Source of the DNA: Ixodes scapularis | Lineage: Eukaryota > Arthropoda > Arachnida > Ixodida > Ixodidae | NCBI RefSeq assembly: GCF_016920785.2 | Contig: NW_024609835.1 | Span: forward strand, 177,751,109-177,815,108 | DNA length: 64,000 nt | Reading direction: 5' to 3' | Part shown: positions 52,655 to 63,520 of the stretch, piece after piece | Layout: every line of letters starts with the position of its first letter | How positions within the stretch are numbered: position 1 is the first letter of the stretch | Program-made: the position numbers and the translations under genes | Notes under the pieces: generated by a model | The model's input: the letters and a program-made list of their open reading frames with translations, nothing else | Told to the model about the DNA's origin: nothing | Database searches by the model: none

Positions 52655-54960
52655 AAGAACAGCGCAGAGTTTCCTCCTCCCTGCGCGAGCTCAACTCCGC
52701 GACTTTTGACGAAAAATCCCCCGCGATCCCTAGGCGGTGAACAAGAGCACGAGACAGCGCGTGGAGGTGAGCGTTCACGCCGCTCGCTGTGCGTTGTCTT
52801 TGGGCTCTGTACACTGTGGCTCTGTAGCCAATACCACCTGGAAGACAAGGCCTGCGCATGACGTTTCGTCAGTAGATCCCCGACCCGCCCCAAGCGGCAA
52901 ACACCCCGAAGCTTGACGAGAGTAGGGGCCCCGCGGAGCGCGGGCGAAAAGTGATCGCAACGCCCCCGCTAGCAGACGAATTCTCCGCAACGCACTGGTT
53001 TTGTCTATTTCCGTGCGAGGTGACCAATGAAAAAAAAAAAAAAAAAAAATTGTCACGGGTATTTGCTGCTTTGAATTTAAAAAAAAAAAGGTGCCACCTC
53101 AAAAGTGAAGGACATTTTCTTCGCGTGGGAAAGATGTTAGAGCTTTCAGGTTGCAATTACGGGGCTCTCCTGAAGAAAACACTCTGTCACAACTTATGTA
53201 AGCGAGACAACACACGAATGTACCTTCGCATTGTCTTTTGAAAAAAAGGCAATGTACAAACATTTTAGAACGGAGCTACGTTTCAACTTTACTGTTCTTA
53301 TCAATCAATTTGTTTCATTGTTGCAGCTGCTATTTCTCATGAATGTCTTGCTTATAACCGTTTTGTCGAATAGGCGAATAGGATGAAGAAGCAAAAGGCA
53401 ATTTCGAACCACGTACGTTATTGCGATGTCAGTATGCTCTGGAAGAAGTGGATTGTGCGCATACAAATCTGACGCTATTACTGAAATTAATAAAAGCGGA
53501 GATACGAGAAAAGCAGACTTCTTGCGCGTCCAAAAGAAAAGAAAGAAAAACGAAAAGCGCGTCGTAGCGCAAAAAAAAAAGAAAAAAAAAACTGATTTCG
53601 GTTACGTTATATACGGAACACAAATTCTGATTGTTAGCGCCCGGACGACTAACGACTAACGCCTTCGTCGCCTTCTAAGATAAAAGTCGGCACCCCTTGG
53701 ACCGCCGTCAGCAGCTCTTTGAATTTTTCTAAGTCTGCTTTCTTTTTTTATTTTTGAGGAGGAGCTACGGGCATCGCGTTCTTTCTTCCTCCTGCTTTTA
53801 TGTTTTTTTGTGTGTGTTTTTGTTTTGTTTACTTGACGTTCGAACCATCGCGCATTTTGTTTTGCCTTGTTTGGATTAGTTTGTGCTCTCTCTTCACTGC
53901 GACGTTTACTACCACCAGTCCGTCTGCTACGCTGTGCCCGGACATTTTGAGGGCCGCCTTCAACTTTGTTGTTGTTTTCTTCTACTGTGGTCTGCGATAA
54001 CCTCCTATTTTCCCCTTCGATTGAGTTTCTAATCGGAAATCTTCATAGGTGCTTTTTGGAATTTATTAAATATATTAAAATGTGCAAGCTCGTTATACAT
54101 TTATATTCAAATTTTATTTGTCTACGCCGGAACGTCTGCTGTGGGTCATCGTTTGTTGATCAACCGGCCGCCTTCGGGGATACACCAGCACATACTTGGA
54201 GATGGCAGGCATGTCAAGTGCTGCCTACCACTGCAAAAACAAGTTTTTTGCGATGTGTTAGAAAATCCTTCTTCCGCTTCCCGAAAACTGAAGAAACGTG
54301 AGTAATTAAGTTGCTGCAGCATTCAAATTAAACTAAAACAAACAACTGCAAAAAAAGTGAAGCTTTTCTTTATGCTGTTGCTTTCCATTTTCTTTTTTTT
54401 TTTTTTTTTTTTCATAAGCGTTGCAATGATTGTTTTCGTTGAAGCAGCTTTTTGCTGGGTGACTTGTATTTTTCTATCCTCTACTGTTTTGTTTTATTAG
54501 CCGTTGTGCGCTGTTTGTTCCCCATTTGTTTTTATTTTCGTCTGAGAGGGGGACCCTATCTTTCCTGCAAAATTCGGGAAATGTTTGCAAGGGGACATTT
54601 TCTCGTTACTTTTTGTTTTCGTTATGCTGAAGCGGCTGGTGCGCTTGCTCAGGTAATCTTAACATGTTGTTTGCGCACGTTTTAATGATCACCTATTTAG
54701 GTAGGAAACTGTGACAGCGCAGTCTGTAACGGATCAACAGTAACCTTTTACGACGTAGTTCGAGCAGCTAAACGCCTTCCTCCCGCTTCCCAGATGCGCT
54801 CAAAACTCGTGTGGTCCTCTGAGCGGCGTTTGAGACTGCTAAATAAACTGCTCTTTCTTCGTTTATGCGCGCGTGGTTATTTGATGATCGTTGCTGTTGC
54901 AATCAGTAGATTCCGCTTCGCAAGCAGACTGACCGTAATGAATTGTTTCAGCTGTTGGGG
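52655..54960. other. No gene recognised; A and T homopolymer tracts
   Basis: Holds A-runs at about 53030-53049 and 53570-53590 and a T-run at about 54394-54412. The segment 52815-52885 is an inverted copy of 55258-55345. No coding domain was supported. Confidence 0.4.
52815..52885 (+). repeat. Repeat copy, inverted relative to 55258-55345
   Basis: Shares CAATACCACCT, ACAAGGCCTGCGC, TTTCGTC and AGTAGATCCCC with the reverse complement of 55258-55345. Confidence 0.6.
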
Positions 54961-55257
54961 TGACAAAACGGGGCTCGCAAAACGTCTGCTTACGTAGACT
55001 CCGAGTCCTCCAGAGGGCGTTCGCCGCTGCTCCCATGGATTTTCGGAGGAACTACGCCGCATTTACTGGCGGCCAGAGCTACGGGCGCGACTGCTTAGCG
55101 CGAGCTGACAACGAGCTGCCACAGTTCATTTGCAACGTGCATGCGACACCATCAAGATTGCCGGACTTAGCAATCTGAGCTCGTTCTGAGCACGACCACT
55201 GAAGCAGGCGATGGAGCAGACGATGTAGCAGACGACGGTGCTCATCCGGGCTACCTA

Positions 55258-55345
55258 GGGGGCGCTGAGGGGATCTACTAGTGATGCCGTTTAGAGGACG
55301 AAACGCGCAGGCCTTGTGTTCTAGGTGGTATTGCTGTAGCCCGGT
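55258..55345 (-). repeat. Repeat copy, inverted relative to 52815-52885
   Basis: See the partner at 52815. On the plus strand it includes GGGGATCTACTAGTG and GCGCAGGCCTTGTGTTCTAG. Confidence 0.6.
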
Positions 55346-55439
55346 TTGGCCGAAATTCGATCCCGTCATGCTTCGCTCAGACGAGGAGCGAGAGCACACG
55401 ATGAGGCATTCACACAGCGGCAAACTTGCACCGTACGCA

Positions 55440-56605
55440 TTACAAGTAATCAAATTACTTGTAATCGATTACTTTTTGGAGTAATTTTGTAATCAGTTGA
55501 TTACTTTTATTAGGCAGTAATCACAAGAGTAATCTGATTACTTTTTTAAGTAATAAAATTACTTGTAACCGTTACAATTTGTTCACGAGACCCCCCCCCC
55601 CCCCCCCCCCCCCCCCCGCCTCCCCGGCACAGGCCTTTTTTTTTATGAAATGACAAAAATAAAATTTGCTTTTTTTTTCGAACGAAAAAAAAAAGAAAAG
55701 ATTTTTGCGGAGTTGTAGGAAACTAGGTAAATCTTTTTCTATGTACAGTTTCTGTGGAATGTCCGTTTTTTTTCTCCAGCTGGGACTGGGAGTGGGAAGC
55801 CCCAGGAAAGCACAGTGCGTGACAAAAGCCATTCAGGGCCAAGTTTGAGGAAGCAGGATGTAGCTTTGTGAGTCCTTCGTTCAAACTAGCCCCCTCCCGC
55901 GCACACACACAGAAATAAAAAAAAATAAAAAAATCCTTTTTAGGGTACCTACTCGCAACCCGAAGGAGAACCAGAACCGAAGAATGCCTAAAGCGGATGC
56001 GAAATATAACAAGGCAGTTAAAATATTTCCCCATTTCTTCTGCGTGGTCTTTGTGACAAGTAATGTTTCGAGTTGAGAAGTGGTCGGGGCAATCTCTTCC
56101 GCTAATGGATACTACACATGATCCGTTTCAAATCCTGGAGCTGCTGCTTTTGTTTGCTCATGCGAGCTCATCCACATGTGAACAATAAAATGAGTGACGC
56201 AAACCTTGAGAGACAACCCTTGCTCAAGCTTAGCAAGATCTAGAACCCCCTCCACTCCCCCCCCCCCCCCCCCCCCGCACACACGCACACACTGGCGGAC
56301 GCCCAAATCATTACACGTCTTCAAACGAATTCTATGCTTGTGTCCGCATTGTGAAGGTGCAACGACCACGAAGAGGGAACCAGTTTTTCTTCAATACTTG
56401 TGCAAATGTGAAATATAGGATGGAAGTAGTTCATTGTTATGAGCACTAAAGATGTGTCTTCACACAATAAAGTAATCGGAAAAGTAACGATTACTTCTTT
56501 AAGTAATGTCCAATTACTTTTGCCGTCGAGTAATCAAGTAATCTAATCGAATACTTTTTAGCCAAGAGTAATAGTAATTGTAATCGATTACTTTTTTTTA
56601 GTAGC
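55440..56605. mobile_element. Foldback-like element with GTAATC/GATTAC arrays at both ends
   Basis: Both ends (55440-55580 and 56470-56605) are dense in GTAATC, GATTAC, AAGTAATC and TGTAATCGATTACTTTTT. The motif TGTAATCGATTAC is itself palindromic. Between them lie poly-C tracts (about 55591-55618 and 56259-56276), A-rich tracts and CA repeats, with no transposase. The boundaries are approximate. Confidence 0.6.
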
Positions 56606-58954
56606 GTGTACAAGACTGCACAGCGGAACCGAAAGAAAAAGTAGATTTTCTGCTCGAAATCGCGTCGTCCTGCGGAACACAAACTCAAACGCGAGCTTGA
56701 ATTGTAAGCGTCCGATATTTCAAGAAGGGAGGAATCGACGACCCGTGCTTTATTTGCAAAATTTGAGTCGCTATGTTGCCTTACAGACGCTGAAACCTAC
56801 CAGTGTGTATGAAAGGCTGAGGACAAGCGCAGAGGCCGCGAGATCTCAAATCATCCGTGTGCGGGTGAAAGGGGGAACTTTTGTCTACAAAGCTCGCACA
56901 GCAGAAACTTGTGACGCATTCATTCAGCGTCCGGGAAAGCTAAACATGGGGACGTTGCCCGAGGCTTGAGCAAAGTCAAATTTGAACGGCAGCTATCTTG
57001 CCCCGTCGTATTTTGTTTGAGAAAGCTCTCGTTCTCAACGTCGTCACCAGGGAAACAAAAAAGTCTTACGAAACGCATTGCTAGATAATCCAACGAACTA
57101 AATTTAAGCCGTATCCTTTCAGTGGTTCACTCATAATACCATGCTTAACACGAAGCAAGCTCTTGCGCGTACAGTGCCATCAATTGTCTCAAGTGTGGCT
57201 GTTTTGTAGCCAGCTGGTTTCGGAAAATTACGCCGTCTGCAGATATCTCTGACAGCCGAGTTGCTTAATCTTATATATAAACGATGGCAGCGACTGCACT
57301 CTCACATTCCCACCCATCACGTCGAACAAAAATGCGCTAGTTTCGGTTTGAGGTCGGTAGATTTCTACAACATCTGTGGCGACAGCGTCAGTCCGCACTC
57401 GGTGCATTCGGCAAATTCGTTCGGGGCCGGTTCTCCGTGCAACACTCCGCGGGTGCAATGCATTAGAACTCTCACAGTGCGAGTCTGGATCGCGGACCGG
57501 GAGCCCGTCACTGGCATCACCGGCGGCAATTGCTTGACAACAGGCAATACACACAAGTCTAAGGGAGAAACACGCTAAAGTAGGAAGCTTGTACGCGGTG
57601 CTCGGGGGCGACTATTTTATGACGTGCTGCGATCATTATATCTGATGCTTGGAGATCAAACAGACATTCGTCAAACGTTCAAACATCGACTAAAAAAAAA
57701 ATCGGCCGGAGCATTACCGACTTTAACGACGTCGCTTGCTTCGGTTGCTAAATAAATGACACGTTCAGCGATCGAACGGGACGCTCTGAGTTTCAGTTTG
57801 TCACGGAAGCCCTCCCAGCGGTTCAAAGAAAAAGCTTTCTCCAGAAGTACTATGTACAAGTGGTTAAAATGATGCGAATGTCCCCACTAAAGGCCTTCTA
57901 ACTTATCATTTGTTGAGCTCTGATGACTCTGAGATCACGTGTGACTCCACAATAACTCTCGGTAACCCTTGTCTTATTAAACACATCACAGTTAACGCCC
58001 AACAAAGTCGCCCTCAACCCTTAACCACACAACATTTATTAAAAAAAAAGATTGGTATTCTAACGCGTTTATTATTCTTGCCCACAATATTAACTCTTAT
58101 TTGCTGAAAACACGATAGAAGTTTTATGGTCCAGAACAACCTACTAACGTAATAAAATTGAGTTTTCCCGTTTCTCCTATAGCATGCATTAGCTCGTGTC
58201 AAGCAATGACTGCCGGTGGTGCCGCTCGATCCCAGCAATACAGGACTCTATCCGCGATCCAGCCTACTGAGAGATCAGTGGTGCCAGTGCTATTAGACAT
58301 AAATCGTTTAATTGGATCGGTACGCCCATACCTGCCGGATGTCGAGACGAGGCGCAAAACCGTACATCCGGCCAGTATTGGAGCCGGTTTTCGGCCGAAA
58401 TCGCCTCGACACTGGCCAAGTAGCGACGTGCTTTTTCGCCGACTCGTTTGTGTAAATTATTTCTTCAGTCATTTTATTGGGTGCCGGGCCACTGTGTACA
58501 CCCCAAAAAATAAGTGTACAGTGGTTATTTCACCTTCACGAGAAGGAGTATTGTAGTTTTACATCTCTGAAAAAAGGTGTAGTGCATTACGTTTTTAAAA
58601 AACCACACACTTTTAAGGGTGTGAGGTTTACATTTTTTTATACGGTCTATCGCTACGATTATTAGGGTGTTAGTTATGGGACACCTCACTAACATGTATA
58701 AAAGTGTGAAAATGTTTAATGTGTATATACCTCCTAACTGAAGAAAATCTCCTTCATGTGATTACATCGCGTGCAGATGAAACGATCTGTCGATGACATG
58801 TCGTTCGGCGAACTGATTTGACCGCCAATGAGTGACGACTGCCAGTAGAATTTCGGGGAAATAATTCTGCCGGCTGCCGGGAGACTGAACTCTGCCCAAG
58901 AATTATCCCGGTTCTTGTTTGTTTTCCAACATTCTGAATTCTATACCAGCTTAG
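56606..58954. other. No gene recognised
   Basis: Short open frames (56697-56969, 57228-57578, 58158-58556) show no known domain. The segment 57498-57560 resembles the reverse complement of 58190-58262 (GGATCGCGGA and ATTGCTTGACA shared). Confidence 0.4.
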
Positions 58955-59235
58955 TAATTAGCGGCGAGATGTTTTGGTGGCGCCCTCCTACGGTTCCCCC
59001 TTGTGACGTCATTAACTTGCAAACAACAAGTTCGATGGTGTTTGTAAATAGCATGGTGGAAGCTTGAAATCATTGTGCTCTTAAAGCAACACCGCCAACA
59101 CCGTCAAAATTAAACCTCTATCATTCCTCTTATTTCCGTCGATGATAAATCCCCTTTCCTACGTCATAGTCAGCGTTCGGCCAATCGTGGAAGGCCTACC
59201 ACAGCGACGCTTTCGGTCGCGCACGGGGCTAATAC
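58955..59235. repeat. Dispersed repeat, homologous to 37270-37640
   Basis: Shares ordered blocks with 37270-37640, as described there, including TGTGACGTCATxA and GCGACGCTTTCGGTCGC. Confidence 0.6.
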
Positions 59236-59269
59236 CTCTTCGAATATTAAAAAAAAAAAAAACAAAAAA

Positions 59270-59607
59270 AAACGATGGTAGTTGCAAAAACTCTGACAGC
59301 CCTGCTCACAGTCATGTGGGAGTCTGACCGGTTCTTGTCAGTCGCCACCATGCGTTGGAAGCTTCCGGTTTCGAAGAACCGGAGCGCGCGGAGAACTTGT
59401 TCCACGGTCATGGTAGACGCGACTGTCCGCCGCCTCGAAGTACGGGCGCCGAACGAAGTCGTCGCAGAGTCAACCCACAATGGCTTTCGATAGCCGGTAC
59501 TGTCGTCGAAAGTCATCGTGGGGGAGTTGAAAGGCGTCCCGGTGGTATTGGTGGCGACGCCGACGGTGGCGGAAGATAAGCTCGGCCACAGCGTACGGCA
59601 CCGCCAT
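59270..59607 (-). pseudogene. PIF/Harbinger transposase N-terminal fragment
   Basis: A possible ATG lies at 59607-59605 on the minus strand: MAVPYAVAELIFRHRRRRHQ and DDFRRQYRLSKAIVGWLCDD, then in another frame MTVEQVLRALRFFETGSFQR and MTVSRAVRVFATTI. The pattern LRALRFFxTGSFQ followed by a SxxTVSRAV helix is the hallmark of the N-terminal region of Harbinger-type nucleases. The DDE nuclease domain is missing; an A/T tract lies where the frame ends at 59252-59273. At least one frameshift. Confidence 0.75.
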
Positions 59608-59999
59608 GTTGACAAAGTTTAACTTCGCCTTGATCCGAAGCGAAGATTTCGAGCTCAAACCGCGGTTCTAGCAAAGTTCGGAAACGTCACTTTGACGTCA
59701 GCGACAACTTCGACAAACGAGGTTTCTAGTGACTTTTTTTGCACACAAACTTTGGAGGGATTAGGAGCGTTAACACGTCGCATAGGGACAATCTGCAATG
59801 CATTAATTTTAGCTTGGCGTAGGGATGTAGGGACAAACGGGCGCTACGTCATCGGCGAAGCCGTTCCACCAGCGGGCTCCTCGCACCCCTTACGCGCTGC
59901 ACGCGCGCCCCGATGAACTTCGCTACATTCTGCCGTTCTCAAAGAAATGAGCGTTCTAATGATTGAGAACTCGCTCGGCGCGACGTCAGCGTCGTGAGA
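59608..59999. other. No gene recognised
   Basis: Contains a GC-rich stretch at about 59825-59920. Nothing assigned; it may hold the decayed continuation of element IV. Confidence 0.35.
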
Positions 60000-60246
60000 G
60001 TCCAATTAGCGCGTTCCGCAAACCTTCGGGCGCAAAGTTGTGCTCGACGAGTTTAGTGACCCAGTCGTCATGATTGTTTTACCTTCCCGGTGTGCTCTGA
60101 CCAGGTACGTCGCTGCCCTGATCGGTGTATTGCCGAAACGGGCGAATGATGCTTCGTACTGGCGCGGGCTGCACACACATAAACGCACACTCTTGCTAGG
60201 TGGCCAACGCCACCGCACTGGAAACATTTGACGACTATCTAGCAGT
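60000..60246 (-). pseudogene. Element IV Gag, zinc-knuckle part
   Basis: The minus strand shows VKCFQCGGVGHLARVC (about 60227-60180), a CCHC knuckle, preceded by SSWEHC on the other side of element III. Joining 63167 to 60246 gives KYSSWEHC in frame. Downstream sequence (TYLVRAHREGKTIMTT) is unassigned. Confidence 0.65.
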
Positions 60247-60251
60247 GTTCC
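60247..60251 (+). repeat. Element III target-site duplication, left copy
   Basis: GTTCC here and at 63163-63167. Confidence 0.85.
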
Positions 60252-60464
60252 TGTTGGGGAGCGAATGACGCTGCACGCGCTGCGGTTCACGGGGCTGACC
60301 GAAGTTGTTTTTGTTTTCTTCTTTTACTCTAAACCGCCGGTCTATCAAGATCGGCCGCGCCGAAAAATAAGGCAAAACGACGACGACGACGAATAAACGC
60401 TCAGTCTTGTGACAACCAGCTAGGCGAACATGACTCCTTCATTTTGTCTTCCGAATTTACTTCA
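60252..60464 (+). repeat. Element III 5' LTR
   Basis: TGTTGGGGAGCGAATGACG to GAATTTACTTCA, TG...CA ends. Includes CGACGAATAAACGCTCAG with a polyadenylation-like AATAAA. Confidence 0.92.
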
Positions 60465-60504
60465 TTGGCGACGAAGTCAAATTGTGCATTCAATTGTGAA
60501 GTCA

Positions 60505-60607
60505 ATTTGCATCTCTTTGTGGACCACCACAAAGAGATGCAAATATGTCATACCGAACAGTAACCATTGCCTGTTATCGAAGACATATTTGCATCTCTTT
60601 GTGGTGG
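60505..60607 (+). repeat. Direct-inverted-direct RT segment in element III
   Basis: ATTTGCATCTCTTTGTGG at 60505-60522 (direct), its reverse complement within 60524-60549 (26 bases), and the native coding copy at 60582-60607. The last two form a perfect 26-bp hairpin with a 32-base loop. Confidence 0.9.
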
Positions 60608-62966
60608 TGAGGTCTTCAGCACGTTGGATTTGAAAAACGCGTATCACCAGCTTTGCCTTGACGAAGACGCGAGACAGTTGGCCGTGATCAACAAGCACAA
60701 GGGGTTGTTTTGCTACAATAGATTGCCATTCGGCATCGCATCCGCACCGGCCGTCTTCCAGCGCAGAATCGAGTCCATTTTGAAAGATCTCCATGGAGTA
60801 CAAGTTTACCTGGACGACGTTCTGGTAGCCGAGAAACATGGCGAGTCAACGCTGCGGCAAGTGCTACAAAGGCTGCGGGAGTACGGGGTCAGGTTGAACA
60901 GGGACAAATGTAAGTTCCGTCAGAAAGAAGTCAATTACCTGGGTCACAAAATAGATGCCGCAGGTCTTCATCCCAAGGAAGAGAACATGGAAGCAATCAT
61001 GCAAGCCCCTAGACCGCAGAACGTTTCGGAACTGAGGTCATACCTCGGTCTCATAACGTATTACAGCAAGTTCCTGCCGAACATGTCGACCCTGTTAGCT
61101 CCGCTTTATGCACTGCTAGTGAAAGGCCAAAAGTGGCAGTGGTCTAGCGCCGCCGACAAGGCTTTCGAAGGTAGCAAAGCAGCTTTGAAAAACGCAAATT
61201 TTCTTGCTCACTTTGACCCCAGCAAGCCTCTAAGAGTGGAGTGTGACGCCTCGCCTTATGGCATTGGGGCGGTATTGTCCATTAAGGTTGGAAGCGAGTA
61301 TCGACCGATCGGGTTTCGTTCACGTACGCTATCCGTAGCCGAGCGTAATTACGCTCATCTCGAAAGGGAGGCTTTAGCTCTGGTTTTTGGAGTAACGAAG
61401 TTCCGGCAGTACTTGCTGGGCCGCCATTTCACGTTGGTCACCGATCACAAGCCGTTGATTGGCCTTTTTCGTCCGGATCGGCCAATCCCATCGATGGCCG
61501 CCGCTCGCATACAGCGTTGGTCGTTGTTACTGCGGGCTTATTCATTCGATCTGGTGTACCGAAAAGGAACTGAGAACCTGAATGCAGATGCTCTCAGCCG
61601 GCTGCCGTGCTCAAGGAAAGGTGAATCATCAACCGAGGAGCTGTCGGAGTATGTTCTTCTGATGGAGCAGCTCGATGAAAACTTCGTTTCAACGGCAGAC
61701 CTGCAGCGGCTGACGGCTGAAGACAATGACTTAAGGCAGGTCCAAAAGTGGGTTCAAAGTGGGTCCTGGCCTCAGAAGAGTCATAACGGGAAAATGACCC
61801 TAAAGCCATTCCTGGAAAGGCGGAGCGAACTAACCACCTCGCACGGCTTGGTATATTGGGGATCTCGAGTCGTAATACCACAAAGGGCTCGGAAGACTGT
61901 ACTTGCTCTCTTGCATGAAAGCCACCGCGCCGCATCGGCCATGAAGGCGTTAGCTCGGTCCATTATATGGTACCCTGGAATTGACCAAGATCTGGAGCGT
62001 ATGGTCAGTCAGTGCACGAAATGTGCCCAAGTTTCTCCAGCCCCACCGGCAAGAGATCCTGTGCCATGGCCGGAGACGAACGAGAAATGGTCGAGAGTGC
62101 ACGTGGACTTCGCCGGCCCAATAGACGGGTTCATGTTGTTAGTTCTCGTTGACTCTCATAGCAAGTGGATTGAAGCAGTTCCACTCAAGTGCACGTCAGG
62201 GGAAGCAACCACGTCCGCGTTACGCTCTATCTTCAGCCGATTCGGAATACCACGGACTGTGGTTTCCGATAATGGGCCCCAGTTCGTAAGCGCCGAGTTC
62301 CAACGATTTTGCGAGCGGAACAATATCCGACACATTTTCTCGCCTCCCTATTTCCCCCAATCAAACGGACTCGCGGAGCGAGCCGTCCGCACTGTAAAAG
62401 AAGGGCTCCAACGGCTGAGCAGGGGCAGTATGGTGACACGACTAGCGCGATTTCTGCATGAGTATCGTCGTACACCCGGCAAAGAGGGTTGTTCCCCATC
62501 TCAGCGTTTACTCGGCTACGATATACGTTCACGTCTGGACGCCGCCTTGCCTCCATTACCCACTCCTTGCAGTCAATCGGAAGCTAGTCCCTTTCGCCCA
62601 GGTCAGCCAGTGTGGTTCCGAAACTACGGTCCTGGCGACAAGTGGAGCCCCGGAATCGTAAAGGCAACAACTGGTTCCCGCCTGGTACAAGTTCAGTCCC
62701 CAGGCGATGGCAAGGACCACCGGCGCCACGCCGACCAGCTTCGCCGTCGTGATCCCGGTGACGCAGCTACTGAGCCCCCCGCGCCAGCACCCGCTTCCGA
62801 GACTGTCCCACCTGAGGCGGCTTCCGCGCCAGACCCCGCTCTCGAGACCGTCCCACCTGAGGCGGTACCAACATCCGTGCCTCCAACTCCGCGACGATCA
62901 ACGCGAAGTCGTCGCTCGCCATCACGTCTCTTCTACAAGGGGAAAGGAGTGTTGGGGAGCGAATGA
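60567..62966 (+). CDS. Element III Pol: partial RT, RNase H, integrase
   Basis: A 799-codon frame without stops, beginning after TAA at 60561 and with no clear own start codon. RT begins mid-domain: GEVFSTLDLKNAYHQLCL with the first catalytic Asp, FCYNRLPFGIASAPAVFQRR, VQVYLDDVLVAEKHG with intact YLDD, and LRSYLGLITYYSKFLPN. The KKDG fingers are absent. RNase H: VECDASPYGIGAVLS, RNYAHLEREALALVFGVTKF, TLVTDHKPLIGLF and GTENLNADALSRLP. Integrase: finger HESHRAASAMKALARSIIWY with CTKCAQ; core WSRVHVDFAGPIDG, VVSDNGPQFVSAEFQRF and SNGLAERAVRTVKEGL, all three DDE residues present; C-terminal PGQPVWFRNYGPGDKWSPG. The tail is Pro/Glu-rich and the stop lies inside the 3' LTR. Confidence 0.93.
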   Translation: MPVIEDIFASLCGGEVFSTLDLKNAYHQLCLDEDARQLAVINKHKGLFCYNRLPFGIASAPAVFQRRIESILKDLHGVQVYLDDVLVAEKHGESTLRQVLQRLREYGVRLNRDKCKFRQKEVNYLGHKIDAAGLHPKEENMEAIMQAPRPQNVSELRSYLGLITYYSKFLPNMSTLLAPLYALLVKGQKWQWSSAADKAFEGSKAALKNANFLAHFDPSKPLRVECDASPYGIGAVLSIKVGSEYRPIGFRSRTLSVAERNYAHLEREALALVFGVTKFRQYLLGRHFTLVTDHKPLIGLFRPDRPIPSMAAARIQRWSLLLRAYSFDLVYRKGTENLNADALSRLPCSRKGESSTEELSEYVLLMEQLDENFVSTADLQRLTAEDNDLRQVQKWVQSGSWPQKSHNGKMTLKPFLERRSELTTSHGLVYWGSRVVIPQRARKTVLALLHESHRAASAMKALARSIIWYPGIDQDLERMVSQCTKCAQVSPAPPARDPVPWPETNEKWSRVHVDFAGPIDGFMLLVLVDSHSKWIEAVPLKCTSGEATTSALRSIFSRFGIPRTVVSDNGPQFVSAEFQRFCERNNIRHIFSPPYFPQSNGLAERAVRTVKEGLQRLSRGSMVTRLARFLHEYRRTPGKEGCSPSQRLLGYDIRSRLDAALPPLPTPCSQSEASPFRPGQPVWFRNYGPGDKWSPGIVKATTGSRLVQVQSPGDGKDHRRHADQLRRRDPGDAATEPPAPAPASETVPPEAASAPDPALETVPPEAVPTSVPPTPRRSTRSRRSPSRLFYKGKGVLGSE

Positions 62967-63162
62967 CGCTGCACGCGCTGCGGTTCACGGGGCTGACCGA
63001 AGTTGTTTTTGTTTTCTTCTTTTACTCTAAACCGCCGATCTATCAAGATCGGCCGCGCCGAAAAATAAGGCAAAACGACGACGACGACGAATAAACGCTC
63101 AGTCTTGTGACAACCAGCTAGGCGAACATGACTCCTTCATTTTGTCTTCCGAATTTACTTCA
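62950..63162 (+). repeat. Element III 3' LTR
   Basis: Same 213 bp as the 5' LTR; one difference noticed. The pol stop codon falls at its 17th base. Followed by GTTCC. Confidence 0.92.
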
Positions 63163-63167
63163 GTTCC

Positions 63168-63490
63168 CATGACGAATACTTTGGCTGGTGTCCTTGGAGG
63201 GACTCTGCGACTCGATGAAAATTAACGGCAGCCCGTATGTCAGCGACGTTGTTAGTTAATGCCGTGTCAGGGCCTCCACTAATGTTGGAAAACTGGCCTT
63301 CACACGCTCGGGAAAATGCTCGAAGACACGAAAGGCTTTCAAGGCTTTTTTCTTGCAAGAGTGTCGGCAGGTACAGAAACCTTTTTACATCGTTTCAACC
63401 ATTGGCTGCTGCACAAGCAACGAAGAGCTTTGACCAAGATTGAAAGTTCTCCTCACCAGTGAAGACATCCGGGAGGACCGGGGTTGTAGT
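63168..63490 (-). pseudogene. Element IV Gag, N-terminal part
   Basis: Minus strand: TTTPVLPDVFTGEENFQSWS, KLFVACAAANG, a stop, then NDVKRFLYLPTLLQ, a frameshift and fragments to 63168, where element III interrupts. The (F)TGEENFxxW..F pattern is that of LTR-retrotransposon Gag N-termini. Confidence 0.65.
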
Positions 63491-63520
63491 TCTTGCTCTT
63501 ATCCCACCGCTGCCCCCACT

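Larger units (their letters stand above)
60252..63162 (+). mobile_element. Element III: young Ty3/gypsy element lacking gag, protease and RT N-terminus
   Basis: Two 213-bp LTRs (60252-60464 and 62950-63162), with one difference noticed (CCGGTC versus CCGATC), and a 5-bp duplication GTTCC mark a recent insertion. Between the 5' LTR and pol only about 100 bp remain, with the primer-binding region TTGGCGACGAAGTCAA and a direct-inverted-direct arrangement of an RT segment. Pol is open from RT to the C-terminus. It cannot be autonomous as it stands. Confidence 0.92.

Noticed and set aside
58477..58665. Palindromic ACACCxTTTxxAGGTGT-like motifs
   Set aside because: Some short inverted motifs are present, also near 34840-34920, but I could not define ends or a second full copy.
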